Below, in pieces: positions 8,783-18,139 of a DNA stretch of 64,000 bases. The position numbers and the translations under genes were made by a program. The DNA is from Aquilaria yunnanensis (taxonomy: Eukaryota; Streptophyta; Magnoliopsida; Malvales; Thymelaeaceae): positions 41,944,501 through 42,008,500 of the forward strand of contig CM077593.1 in NCBI GenBank assembly GCA_039654915.1, written 5' to 3'. Every line of letters starts with the position of its first letter. The first letter of the stretch is position 1. The notes under the pieces are model-generated. The model made no database searches. It was not told where the DNA came from and was given only the letters and a program-made list of their open reading frames with translations.

Positions 8783-11700
8783 TTAGGCGTAGAATTTTTT
8801 CAAGGCGTCTGAATGCCAAGTGTTTTTCAATTCTACGCCTTCGGCGTCGCCAAGCTTGTACACGCCTTTTCGTACTTCGGCGAGAACCAGATAAGGTCCT
8901 TCCCAATTTGCGCGAAGTACACCGTGAGATGGCCTTCGGGGTGCAAAGTCGGCCTTTCGGAGAACGAGGTCTCCTTTTTTTATTTCTTTTGGCCTGGCTT
9001 TTAAGTTGATAGCCGCGGCCACTCTTTGCTGGAAAGCTTTTCTTCTCAGCTCGGCTATTTCTCTGTGTTCGGCCACAAGGTCGAGCTTAGCTCTCAGACC
9101 GAGGTCATTTTCGCCTTCATCAAATACTTGCACCCGTACTGAAGACTGAACTATCTCTATTGGGATAATGGCCTCTGTTCCGAAGACGAGTGAGAAGGTA
9201 GTTTCCCCTGTGGCTCTTCGTGGCATCGTTCGGTAGCTCCACAATACACTTTGGAGTTCTCCTGGCCATTTCCCCTTGGCTTCCCCAAGTCTCTTTTTCA
9301 GGCCATCTTTTATGGTCCTGTTTGATACTTCCACCTGCCCATTGCTTTGGGGGTGAGTTACTGGGGCGAAGTGCATCTTTATTCCGAGGTCGCTGATGAA
9401 TTCCTGGAATCCTTTGTCTATGAACTGGGATCCATTATCAGCTACTAGTACCCTCGGTATGCCAAATCTGCATACGATGTTCTTCCATACGAACTTCTGC
9501 ACTTCTTTTGCCGAGATAGTTGCTAGTGGTTCTGCCTCTACCCACTTTGAGAAATAGTCCATTGCTACCACGCAGAATTTCACGCCTCCGGGCGCTGTGG
9601 GGAGTTGCCCAATAAGGTCTATACCCCAGACTGCGAAGGGCCAAGGATAGTCTGCCGACGTTACCATTTCCGAGGGTATCCTCTGGATTTTTGCATGTCT
9701 CTGGCAACTACCGCACTTCTGGACGAACTGCCTTGCGTCCTTTCTCAGGGTAGGCCAGAAGTATCCTTGGCGGAGTATCACTGCTGCAAGGGCATCAGTT
9801 CCAATGTGCGAGCCGCACATGCCTTCGTGAACTTCTTCGAGGACCATCTCAGTATCCTCTTCGCCCACACATCTCTGTAGCGGATTTGCATATCCTTGCC
9901 GATATAACTCTTCACCAATCAGGAAGAATCTTCCGGCGCGTCTTCGCAGTCTTGCAGCATTGCCGGCGTCTTCGGGAAGCTCATTCTCTGCGAGGTATCT
10001 CTTTATGGGGTCCTTCCACCCTGTTCCCGAGGTCGTTACGCTTAGCACGGAGATGCTTGGATGGTCTAGCACCTCGGTGTATGTTTTGGACTTTGCTAAG
10101 CAATCTGCCTCAGTGTTATTCCGCCGGGGTACATTTTCGATCCGCACGGCGTCAAACTCTTGGATGAGTTTTGTTACCAGCTCGTGGTATTTTGCCAAGA
10201 TTGGGTCCTTCGCCCCATAATCTCCTGCCGTCTGCCGAACTACCAGCTGGGAATCGCTGTAAGCCCTTAAGTTTCTCACGCCAATCTTTCTGGCCAAGCG
10301 TAATCCCGCTATGAGGGCTTCATACTCAGCCACATTATTGGTGACGTTGAAGCTGAACTTGATAGCCTTCATCACCTCTAGGCCTTCGGGTCCTCTGATA
10401 ACTATTCCAGCTCCCTGGTGTTCGGACCCCGAGGCTCCGTCAACATGCAAGGTCCATTCTGGCTCACCTTCTTTCGGATCTGAGTGGTTCTCCTCAGTGG
10501 TGGGTATTTCGGCGATAAAATCTGCCAATGCTTGGGCTTTTATGGCCTTCCGAGGCTCATACGTGATTTCGTGTTCGCCAAGCTCTATGCACCACTTGGA
10601 GAGCCTTCCCGAATGATCAACTCTCTTCATAACATCCCGTAGTGGTAGACTACTTCGGACGATGATGGGGTGAGCCTGGAAATATGGTCGCAGTCTTCTT
10701 CCTGCAAGCACCAAGGCGTATATAGCTTTTTGAAGCAAAGGGTACCTGACTTCGGCGCCATGCAGGGACTTGCTGACGTAGTAGACCGGCCATTGTTTCG
10801 GCCCTTCTTCTTTCACCAGGACCGAGCTCACGGCCTTTTCTGTGACGGCGAGGTACAGTACGAGGGGTTCTCCCTCCCGAGGTTGTCGCAGAGTCGGCAG
10901 GCTGGCCAGGTAGACTTTGAGTTCTTCCCAGGCCTTTTGGCAATCTTCATCCCAAGGATGATTGTTTCTTCCGAGGTCGCCTTCCATCTTTGCTGCCTTT
11001 GTGAGGACTTTGAAGAAAGGTCTACACCTATCTCCGTACCTGGAAATAAACCTGCTCAGAGAGGTTATTCTTCCGGTTAGTCTCTGCACGTCTTTGACTG
11101 TGGCAGGAGTTCGGAACTCAAGTAGAGCCTTAATCTTCTCAGGATTGGCGTCGATGCCTCTTTCGGATACCATGTACCCAAGGAATTTTCCCGAGGTCAC
11201 GCCGAAGATACACTTCTCGGGATTAAGGCGAATCCCGAAGGCTCTGAGCTTTAGGAAGGTTTCCTCCAAATCTGCAACGTGGTAGCCGGGCGGCTTGCTT
11301 TTGACTATCATATCATCAACATATACCTCCATGTTTCTCCCCATTTGGTCCTTGAAGACCTTGTTCATCAGTCTCTGGTAGGTGGCTCCTGCATTTTTTA
11401 GCCCGAAGGGCATTCTGACATAGCAGTACGTTCCTCCCTCGGTGATGAAGGCAGTTTTCTCTTCATCTTCGGGGTCCATCCTTATCTGATGGTAGCCGCT
11501 GAACGCATCTAGGAAGCTCAGGAGCCCGTATTCGGCCGTTGAATCTACCAATTGATCTATTGGCGGGAGGGGAAATGAGTCTTTCGGGCAAGCATCGTTC
11601 AAGTTTCTGAAATCAATGCACATCCGGAGTTTGCTGCTACCTTCTTTTGTGGCGATGACCACGTTGCTTAACCATTCGGGGTATTTTACCTCCCTGATAA

Positions 11701-11923
11701 CTTCAGCATCCAATAGGCGCTGGACTTCGGTTTTCACGAAGTTGCTTTTGTGGGCTGAGATGCTTCGTTTCTTTTGCCTGATAGGTTTTGCTTCCGGGCT
11801 TACTTTGAGGTTGTGCTGTATTATGCCAGGGTTTACTCCTGGCATGCCTTTTGGCGAGTAGGCAAACAGATCTTTATTTTTCAGCAGAAAGGATACAAGA
11901 TTTTCCTTGTCACCTTTGGCCAA
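8783..11923 (-). CDS. pol: Pol of Tat element A: RT, RNase H, archaeal-type RNase H, integrase
   Basis: 1046 codons without a stop. RT spans about residues 40-290, with LRMCIDFRNLNDACPKD, LSFLDAFSGYHQIRM and the catalytic YVDDMIVKS. A first RNase H-like part follows (about 345-465: PLVLYLAVTEKAVSSVL to KAQALADFIAE). A second, archaeal-type RNase H (about 490-620) has LHVDGASG, AEYEALIAGL and YSDSQLVVRQ; the double RNase H is a known mark of the Tat lineage. Integrase follows, with a zinc-binding H-H-C-C (HEGMCGSH, CGSCQRH), catalytic Asp in WGIDLIG, Asp in VADNGSQF and Glu in SNGQVEVSN, then a GPY/F-type end (NWEGPYLV). It is in the same frame as gag-protease upstream, separated by TAG at 12011-12013. 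The start given is the first Met after that stop, and the natural product would be a gag-pol polyprotein. Confidence 0.95.
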   Translation of the reverse strand: MAKGDKENLVSFLLKNKDLFAYSPKGMPGVNPGIIQHNLKVSPEAKPIRQKKRSISAHKSNFVKTEVQRLLDAEVIREVKYPEWLSNVVIATKEGSSKLRMCIDFRNLNDACPKDSFPLPPIDQLVDSTAEYGLLSFLDAFSGYHQIRMDPEDEEKTAFITEGGTYCYVRMPFGLKNAGATYQRLMNKVFKDQMGRNMEVYVDDMIVKSKPPGYHVADLEETFLKLRAFGIRLNPEKCIFGVTSGKFLGYMVSERGIDANPEKIKALLEFRTPATVKDVQRLTGRITSLSRFISRYGDRCRPFFKVLTKAAKMEGDLGRNNHPWDEDCQKAWEELKVYLASLPTLRQPREGEPLVLYLAVTEKAVSSVLVKEEGPKQWPVYYVSKSLHGAEVRYPLLQKAIYALVLAGRRLRPYFQAHPIIVRSSLPLRDVMKRVDHSGRLSKWCIELGEHEITYEPRKAIKAQALADFIAEIPTTEENHSDPKEGEPEWTLHVDGASGSEHQGAGIVIRGPEGLEVMKAIKFSFNVTNNVAEYEALIAGLRLARKIGVRNLRAYSDSQLVVRQTAGDYGAKDPILAKYHELVTKLIQEFDAVRIENVPRRNNTEADCLAKSKTYTEVLDHPSISVLSVTTSGTGWKDPIKRYLAENELPEDAGNAARLRRRAGRFFLIGEELYRQGYANPLQRCVGEEDTEMVLEEVHEGMCGSHIGTDALAAVILRQGYFWPTLRKDARQFVQKCGSCQRHAKIQRIPSEMVTSADYPWPFAVWGIDLIGQLPTAPGGVKFCVVAMDYFSKWVEAEPLATISAKEVQKFVWKNIVCRFGIPRVLVADNGSQFIDKGFQEFISDLGIKMHFAPVTHPQSNGQVEVSNRTIKDGLKKRLGEAKGKWPGELQSVLWSYRTMPRRATGETTFSLVFGTEAIIPIEIVQSSVRVQVFDEGENDLGLRAKLDLVAEHREIAELRRKAFQQRVAAAINLKARPKEIKKGDLVLRKADFAPRRPSHGVLRANWEGPYLVLAEVRKGVYKLGDAEGVELKNTWHSDALKKFYA

Positions 11924-12010
11924 GCTCTTCCCTATTCGAGTAGATTGTCCTGGGACAAGATCTACTGCTTCCGTTTCTGCTTCTGCGGGATCTCCTTCTT
12001 TGCCTTTCTC

Positions 12011-13414
12011 CTACGCCTTTGCCTCCACCGTTTGTGTAGAGTTGTTTGCCGGAGCCTTTCGTGCTTTTACAAACACCTTTCTTACCTCGGCTTGGTCGAT
12101 GAAGACCTCTGCATCTCCATCCTTGGTGGCGAATGTGACAGTCAAGTACTTCACATCGGGGCGAATGTGCAGGTTCCCCTGAGTCTGCCTTCCAAGGATG
12201 GCGTTGTACGAAGACGGGACGTCCATGACGATGAATCTTGCCATTGTGGACGCGTACAACTCAGCTGCTCCGTCTACCGAAGTGCCTTTTATCATCAAGG
12301 GGAGGTCGATCCATCCGAGGACGGGTAGTTCGGATGGCCCAATGCCAAAGGTGGGCGTGGTGACAGGTTTAAGCTCGCTGCTCGAGATGCCCAAGCTCGG
12401 CAGTAAGTGCGAGAATAGGACGTCAGCATTTGAGCCATCATCAAGCAACACTCTCTTGACGTCCCAGTTCCCTATTCTCGCCATTATCAGCAGCGGGTCG
12501 TCGTGGGGGAAGACGACGGTGGAGCCATCTTTGCGAGCCAGTTTCTTTGATGGACTTTGATACTCCATAACTGCAATTTCTCTGGCCTTCCGCTTTCTTT
12601 CCGAGGATGGGAGCCCCGTGGTGATGGTTTGGATGACCCTTACTGGAGGTGGAAGGCGCCTTTTCGGACTTCTGTTTCTCCGCCTGTCGGAGTCATAGTC
12701 CTCGTTTTCGGCCCTCTCTTCCTCCTCTTTTCTGCCTTTTGGGGAGGGCATCCGCAGGTATTTGCGAAGTTGGCCCTGTTTGATCAGCGACTCTATGTAC
12801 TTCTTCAGCTGGAAGCAGTCTTCGGTGTCATGACCGTGGTCGCGATGAAACTGGCAGAACTTCTTGGCATTCTTCTTATTATCGGCGGCCATGGCCTTTG
12901 GCCGCCGAATCTGCGTCCCTTGCCTTTCCAGCGCCATGAGAATGTTGGTCCGTGTCGTGCTCAAGGGCGTGAAACTTTGAGGTTTCCTTCCTCGCATTCG
13001 CCGTGGTCGGCCTGTGTGTTCAGAAAGATGCCGAGCTTGCTGACTGGACCCTTCGGCGCGGTGATGATCAGACTTCGGCCCCGCCATCCTCAATTCCTCG
13101 GCTGTCATGTGCTGCTCTGCCCTTCGGTAAAATTCTCCGAGGGTATCCGGGGGGTCCTTTGAGAACACGTAGAACAGCTGTGAGTCACGCCGAAGGCCCC
13201 GTGTCATAGCGAGGATGCGAATTTCGGGCCGGAAGTCCGGGACGCTGAGTGCTTCCCTGTTGAATCGTTCGACATAGTCTCGGATTGTCTCTCCGTTTCT
13301 CTGCTCTATGTCGAACATCTGCACAGGCATTTTGGCCGTCGGCCTGCTCCCAATGAACTGCTGGGTGAAGGCTGTGGACAACTCCTGGAACTCAGTGATA
13401 GTCCCTGGGGGCAA
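12011..13414 (-). CDS. gag: Gag C-terminal part and protease of element A
   Basis: 467 codons between two in-frame TAG codons. The first half continues the retrotransposon Gag domain (FQELSTAFTQQFIGS, ETIRDYVERFNREAL). A zinc-knuckle-like CQFHRDHGHDTEDC (C-x2-H-x4-H-x4-C) follows at about residue 187, then a basic Arg/Ser stretch. The aspartic protease follows, with active-site VLLDDGSNADVLF and later SSYNAILGRQ, typical of Tat and Athila elements. The frame is the same as in the upstream gag piece and in pol, so these were one long ORF. The first Met here is only the first after the stop codon. Confidence 0.9.
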   Translation of the reverse strand: MPPGTITEFQELSTAFTQQFIGSRPTAKMPVQMFDIEQRNGETIRDYVERFNREALSVPDFRPEIRILAMTRGLRRDSQLFYVFSKDPPDTLGEFYRRAEQHMTAEELRMAGPKSDHHRAEGSSQQARHLSEHTGRPRRMRGRKPQSFTPLSTTRTNILMALERQGTQIRRPKAMAADNKKNAKKFCQFHRDHGHDTEDCFQLKKYIESLIKQGQLRKYLRMPSPKGRKEEEERAENEDYDSDRRRNRSPKRRLPPPVRVIQTITTGLPSSERKRKAREIAVMEYQSPSKKLARKDGSTVVFPHDDPLLIMARIGNWDVKRVLLDDGSNADVLFSHLLPSLGISSSELKPVTTPTFGIGPSELPVLGWIDLPLMIKGTSVDGAAELYASTMARFIVMDVPSSYNAILGRQTQGNLHIRPDVKYLTVTFATKDGDAEVFIDQAEVRKVFVKARKAPANNSTQTVEAKA

Positions 13415-13420
13415 GGAATT

Positions 13421-14281
13421 CTACCATGCTGTTGCTGGGCCCGTGAGGGTGACTTCGAAGCATTTGCACATGGTAGCGTCATCAGCTCCGTGCATTATCA
13501 TGCTCCGTCTGTACTTCGTCAGATGGGCCTGTGGATCAATCCGGCCATCATAGATCTCCAGCCTAGGCACTCTGAACTCGCCTGGCATAGTTGCCTCAAC
13601 GACGGCGCGAATAAACGGGGAGCCATCTTCGCATAATGCCCCCGACAGCCTGTCCCAAACGGGTTTTCTGGTCACTTGCTTCTCCACTCTGTCCAGCCGT
13701 GCCAATATCCTTTCCATAAGCGCAGTGGCGCTAGGACCATTTTCGCGGGAGGGAGATCGACGGCGCCTCTTAGGGGAGCGAGTTCGGCGCAGAGGGGTCA
13801 GGGACCTTGCCTCGAGCGACGAACTACTTTGCTGTAAGACTCTCGGTCGCTTGAACCCGGTTTGTCCCACAGGCCGTTTCCCGAGGGCTATATCTTCTGT
13901 GGATGATTCTCCGCGAGGCTCTCCACTTCCTGAACTGCGGTGTGTAGACTTGGGGCTTCTCTCCCGAGGGCGTGCTGATGAGGAGGGTTTCTGGGCCTGT
14001 GACTGCTGTGGCCATCTTCGGTCGATCTGCTGAGTCATTTCAGCAACGACCGAGCGCTGAAAGTCCCTCAAGAAGCTCATGGTGATTACCAGAGGGCGGT
14101 CTTCCTCGGGCGTAGAAGTCTCTGGGAGTGTCTGCTCAACGGCCGGTTGTATCTCAGGCGCGGACGAGGACCTTGGGAGTCCCTTGTCCTTAGAACGCCG
14201 AGTCTCAACGACGGCGATGTGCGAGCGGGTTCCCACAGACGGCGCCAAATGATGGCCTGGGGCCTCATCGTTGTGAGTCAT
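13421..14281 (-). CDS. gag: Gag N-terminal part of element A, ended by a TAG
   Basis: The frame opens at an ATG (14281) inside the LTR, runs across the primer-binding site (HHLAPSVGT) and ends at GPATAW-stop. Elements B and D have Tyr here (ATAWYN), so a Tyr codon became TAG. A downstream Met (14080, MSFLRDFQ) could be the real start, but the open frame across the LTR and primer site also occurs in B. An Arg/Ser-rich middle region (RSPKRRRRSPS) precedes the Gag domain. Confidence 0.8.
   Translation of the reverse strand: MTHNDEAPGHHLAPSVGTRSHIAVVETRRSKDKGLPRSSSAPEIQPAVEQTLPETSTPEEDRPLVITMSFLRDFQRSVVAEMTQQIDRRWPQQSQAQKPSSSARPRERSPKSTHRSSGSGEPRGESSTEDIALGKRPVGQTGFKRPRVLQQSSSSLEARSLTPLRRTRSPKRRRRSPSRENGPSATALMERILARLDRVEKQVTRKPVWDRLSGALCEDGSPFIRAVVEATMPGEFRVPRLEIYDGRIDPQAHLTKYRRSMIMHGADDATMCKCFEVTLTGPATAW
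14229..14247 (-). other. Primer-binding site of element A
   Basis: The minus strand reads TGGCGCCGTCTGTGGGAAC two bases after the LTR end CCATCA. The same 19-mer sits two bases after the LTR in element B, and a one-base variant occurs in E. TGG at the start pairs with a tRNA CCA end; I have not assigned the tRNA. Confidence 0.85.
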
Positions 14282-15116
14282 GATGACTTTTGAGGAGACT
14301 TCTAGGAGGAAGAACACCTAGAAGGTGGATCACCCCAAGGAGGGTACCTGAAAAGCTGGTAAACAGGGTTAGGAGGCCCCCGGAGTGTTTTTCCGGGGGG
14401 GAGCCTCCGACGCCCAAGTCAGTGGTGGCCGGTAAAAAGGAGAAAGTCACTAGCTCCAAGAGAAAGGCAGAAAAGTCTCGCCTGGTATTTTCTCAGAGTG
14501 TGGGAGCTGTATCTCCGGCCAACCAACCTCCTGTCAAGTATTTATTTCCTGTATATATAGGAATACCTAGCCCGTTCAGATCATGACACGTGTGCGGTCG
14601 GATGCTCCTGAACTTCTGAGCGTAGGGGACAGATAGTTGGTAACCGGATGGCCTCGAGCCTTGTGCTGAGACGGGCCATGATGTGATTCTGATGGCGTCT
14701 GCGCGTCAGGGCGACTTTTTACGTCTGTGGTGGGACGTGTCAGAGGCTTCCTTAAATGCTTCCATAAATGCTCCTGCCGTACTCCCGAGGTCCCTGGGTG
14801 AGGTCGTCCTCTAGTTCGGACAGAGCCTCTTCGGGAAGCATACCCTCAGTTCGGGGGTTCCCAGTTCCAGGGGGTTCCGCCTTCGGGGATATCATGTTCG
14901 GGCAGCAATGTCTGGTGCCACTTTTCCGAAGGCGCGCTGTTCACAACCTTGGGGGGCGAATAGAGTCCTCAAGTTCTACTGGCGTGCCGAGGCTCGGAGC
15001 TCTCCGGCTATCTCCCGAGGTGCATGATTCCACCTGTTCCCGGGAAGCGCCAGTTCTTCTGGCCATTGTTGTGGCAGGGTGTTCGGCCAGATTGAGGCGA
15101 TAGCCTTTGGCTATCA
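14250..15116 (-). repeat. 5' LTR of element A (867 bp)
   Basis: Same length as the 3' LTR. It begins TGATAGCCAAAGGCTATC on the minus strand and ends CCATCA before the primer-binding site. TATA-like TATATATAC lies near 14551-14559. Beyond its outer end the sequence changes at once from GC-rich Tat DNA to AT-rich intergenic DNA. Confidence 0.95.
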
Positions 15117-15907
15117 ATAAGTCTCATTTTTTGAGATGAGACTTTCATATTTAGTAGTTTCATTTCATTTTTTAAGATATTCATGTTTAATAATTTTCAT
15201 ATTTTGAGAAAGGATTTCCATATTTAGTAACTTTTATTTTTTTAGGACTTCTATATATTACAAGTATCTTATTTGGGGAAAAAAAATCCATATTTAGTGA
15301 ATCCCATATTTGAATTTTTCCAACATAAGTAATTTTTATATTTAGTAAGTTTGATGATCTTAATAGGCAATTATTAAAATTACAATATTCATCCCTAAAC
15401 TTTTAAGTATAATACAATAACGTACCTAAATTTTAAAAATTTTTATTTTAGGCACCTATAATAATTACAACATGGATCCTAAAATTTTTGAAATCTTTGC
15501 ACTTTCACCCAAAATTTTTCAAATTTTACAATTTAGTCACTGATAATTAACTTGATTTGCATTTCGTTGTAATTTCAAAGAAAATTCATTAAAACATAAA
15601 CATAACAAAATTTTCATTGTGTATATCTAGGTGATAGCTGGGTGAAGATCTGAATAATCTGTACAATGATAATTAAAGCTTATGGGTTTAGAAAAACAGT
15701 CAAATGTTACTAACAATATTAAATTACTTAAATATGTACTAAACTACAATGAAGAAGACTTTTATGAATATTTTAATTAAATATACTAAAAAATGAAAAT
15801 TTAATTTAAATTAAATCACACAAACAATTGAATTATTTGATTTAAATTTTTAAAAAATTGAATCGATTCAATCATTTTGACTTCACATCAGTAACCCACG
15901 TGAACAC

Positions 15908-16150
15908 AAAGGTTGACCCGAATTTGACCCGAAAGCTGGCCTAAAGTTACCCGAGACTAAAATTGACCCGACCTGAAGTGAACCCGAACCCAAATAAACC
16001 CGGCCCAACCCAACCCGAACCCGAAATCAACTCAACCTGAAATCAACCCGAACCCAAATGACCTGACCTGAACTCGACCTAGACCCGAATTCATGCTAAC
16101 CCGACTAGACCCGAACCTGAATGACCTGACCCAAACCTAACCCGACCCAC
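15908..16150 (+). repeat. Degenerate (ACCCGA)n tract
   Basis: Runs of gACCCGAa, ACCTGA and ACCCAA at 5-12-bp spacing, for example TTGACCCGAATTTGACCCGA and AACCCGAACCCGAAATCAAC. It is a decayed simple repeat, not the plant telomere motif CCCTAAA. Confidence 0.8.
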
Positions 16151-16229
16151 CCAATTGCCATCCCTAACCGCCACCACCATCGCTGCCACTAGATCTTCCA
16201 TCTTTACTCGCATCTACGTAAGTGTATCA

Positions 16230-16800
16230 AAGACAAATATGCAAAATGTCTGAAAAAATTGAGAAAAGTGTGTGAATAAATATATATAAATGTCTGAAAT
16301 AATATGTAAACTATTTCATCTTTCAGTAACATGCAAACTATTTGTTCTCTATAAAACAACGTTATATAAAAGTGTCTGAAATAATAAGCAAATATGTTTA
16401 AAAATAATATGTAAAAATGTCTAATGCAGTATTAAAAAATGTCTGAAGTAAATTACAAACAATGTATTATTTTCAAAAAATAAGAAGTGTCCGAAACAAT
16501 AAAAAAGTGCCTAATTGAATATCAAAAAATGTCTAAAAAAATATTTAAAAATGTCTAAGTCATTATGTAAACAATTTATTCTCTTTAAAAATAACTATTT
16601 GAAATAATAAAAAATATCTAAATAAATGTATAAAAATGTCTAAAGAAAAATTTAAAAATGTTTGAAGCAATATTCAAATAATTTGTTTCCTTCATAAATA
16701 AATGTATGCAAAAATAATAATAAAAAAGAAGTGTCTAAATAAATGTTTAAAAATGCACAAAGTAAAATATAAAAATGTCTAAAGCATTGTTTGTTCCGTA
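16230..16800 (+). repeat. Decayed tandem array, unit about 105-120 bp
   Basis: Short words such as AAATGTCTAAA or AAGTGTCTGAA recur many times. A longer period shows in the block (G/A)(C/T)AAAC(T/A)ATTT(G/A)TTCTCT: near 16331, 16453, 16567, 16672 and 16784. It may be an old satellite or the inside of a decayed element. Confidence 0.6.
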
Positions 16801-17100
16801 AATCCGTCAGACAAGGAGGGGAAGCGGAGGCACCTGGAAAGGATATAAGGATAACTAGAATGAGCGAAAATAAGGCAAAGATCTCTCATCGCGGCGTGGT
16901 GCGACAAAGTAACAGAGATCGGAAATTAGGGTATGGGATAAAATTATAAAATCAGCACTATATCTAATTAAATATATGTTCATAATATCTATACATTTGA
17001 CAATAAGTAGGGAGGACTTATCATTATATAAACCCTTTACTAACCCATTTTCTCAACATGTGGATTTTTCTACCTAACACTTATTAAAGTGGAAGAGATT

Positions 17101-18139
17101 GTAAATCAATGAGGCCACGGCCTCGAAGACTGCAAGTCTCCTGTCCCCTTTTGCTCAAGTATTGGAAACAGGTCTCCGAGGCCTCACTGGAAATAAAAAA
17201 TGGAACCAAAATGATCAGAGGTAACTGCATTTAACCAATTCTTGTGAAACTTCCTCCCTTTCATCATTTGAACATTTGTAAGGGGAGAAAGGAGACCTGT
17301 CACTGGAATGACGTAGGTTCAAAAGTATTTTCTCAAGTAGGTTGTGTGGTGGTCGGATTTTTTAACTGCTGTTGTTATTTCTCAGGCCCTTCTGTAACAG
17401 AACTAGCATCGCTTGTAATGGGATGATTCCGAAGTGAACTTACCTGTAACCCAGAACGGACTCATAAGAAAGTGAATCATTTGTCAAAAGGAAAACAGAT
17501 GATACAATGTTAATGGGAACAATATGTCAACCAAACTAAATGAGTTGGAGTTTTCAGCGACCTTCTCATAAATGGCTATTGAAGAGCCTACAGCCGCTCT
17601 CGAAGCCATGGGCTTTAAGGAGAGCTCAAAAGACGTTCAAACAATGGTGGCACCAATGATGGGTAATTTCATGTTAGAGGTACAGTTAGATGGTATGGGT
17701 GCAACACAAATCCTCCACCCTAACATTTTTTTTCATTAGCAAAGGCACGGATTCAAGTGGGGTAAGAATATAAACCCGAGACATTGCTAAGGTTAAGCAG
17801 AGATGCCGAGAGATCCAAAAATAAAACACAAAGCAGCAACTAGCTCTTTCATACCGAGAAGGCAACATCAGCAGGATGAGAGAGCGGTTTTGTGCCTGAC
17901 TGGGCAATAGCCATGAATGATCTTCAAGGCCTGGAAGTTACATGAAGCGTTCTCTGGTGCCATCATGATGCATCGTGCTGTGTAAAGTGTTGGGAAGACG
18001 GGTTTTAAATGCACATATAAACAATGAGGACCAAGGAAGTAAAGAACGCAAGATTTTATAATCAGCAATTCCCTCCGCAAAGCACTTCAACGTTAGTAAC
18101 TAAAGTGACCTTGATGGAGATAAAAAACACAACAGATCA
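17101..18139. other. Downstream flank and likely 3' UTR of the DRB gene
   Basis: Sequence following the stop codon of the minus-strand dsRNA-binding gene. The part nearest 18139 is probably 3' UTR, but I could not fix a polyadenylation site. No second gene is seen; the short frames here lack recognisable motifs. Confidence 0.5.

Larger units (their letters stand above)
3956..15116 (-). mobile_element. Tat-lineage Ty3 retrotransposon A, near complete
   Basis: An 11.16-kb minus-strand element with 867-bp LTRs at both ends, a primer-binding site, gag, protease, RT, RNase H, a second archaeal-type RNase H, integrase, a convergent spliced gene, and a polypurine tract. A hand comparison of the LTRs found about 13 substitutions and no length change (about 98.5% identity), so insertion is recent. 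Only two in-frame stops interrupt gag-pol and one interrupts the accessory gene, so no full-length product is expected without read-through. The 5-bp flanks differ (GGCGC left, ATAAG right), so no target-site duplication is visible. Confidence 0.95.
15117..17100. other. AT-rich intergenic DNA with two decayed repeat tracts
   Basis: No credible coding frame. It holds an ACCCGA-type degenerate repeat (15908-16150) and a decayed tandem array (16230-16800), listed separately. The rest is AT-rich with no recognised feature. Confidence 0.7.

Noticed and set aside
8221..9009. 262-codon plus-strand open frame next to the element A antisense gene
   Set aside because: It runs through the tandem array and then over the antisense strand of pol; the repeated residues come from the DNA repeat, not from a protein.
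15908..16150. Interstitial telomere repeat
   Set aside because: The motif is ACCCGA and variants, not CCCTAAA.
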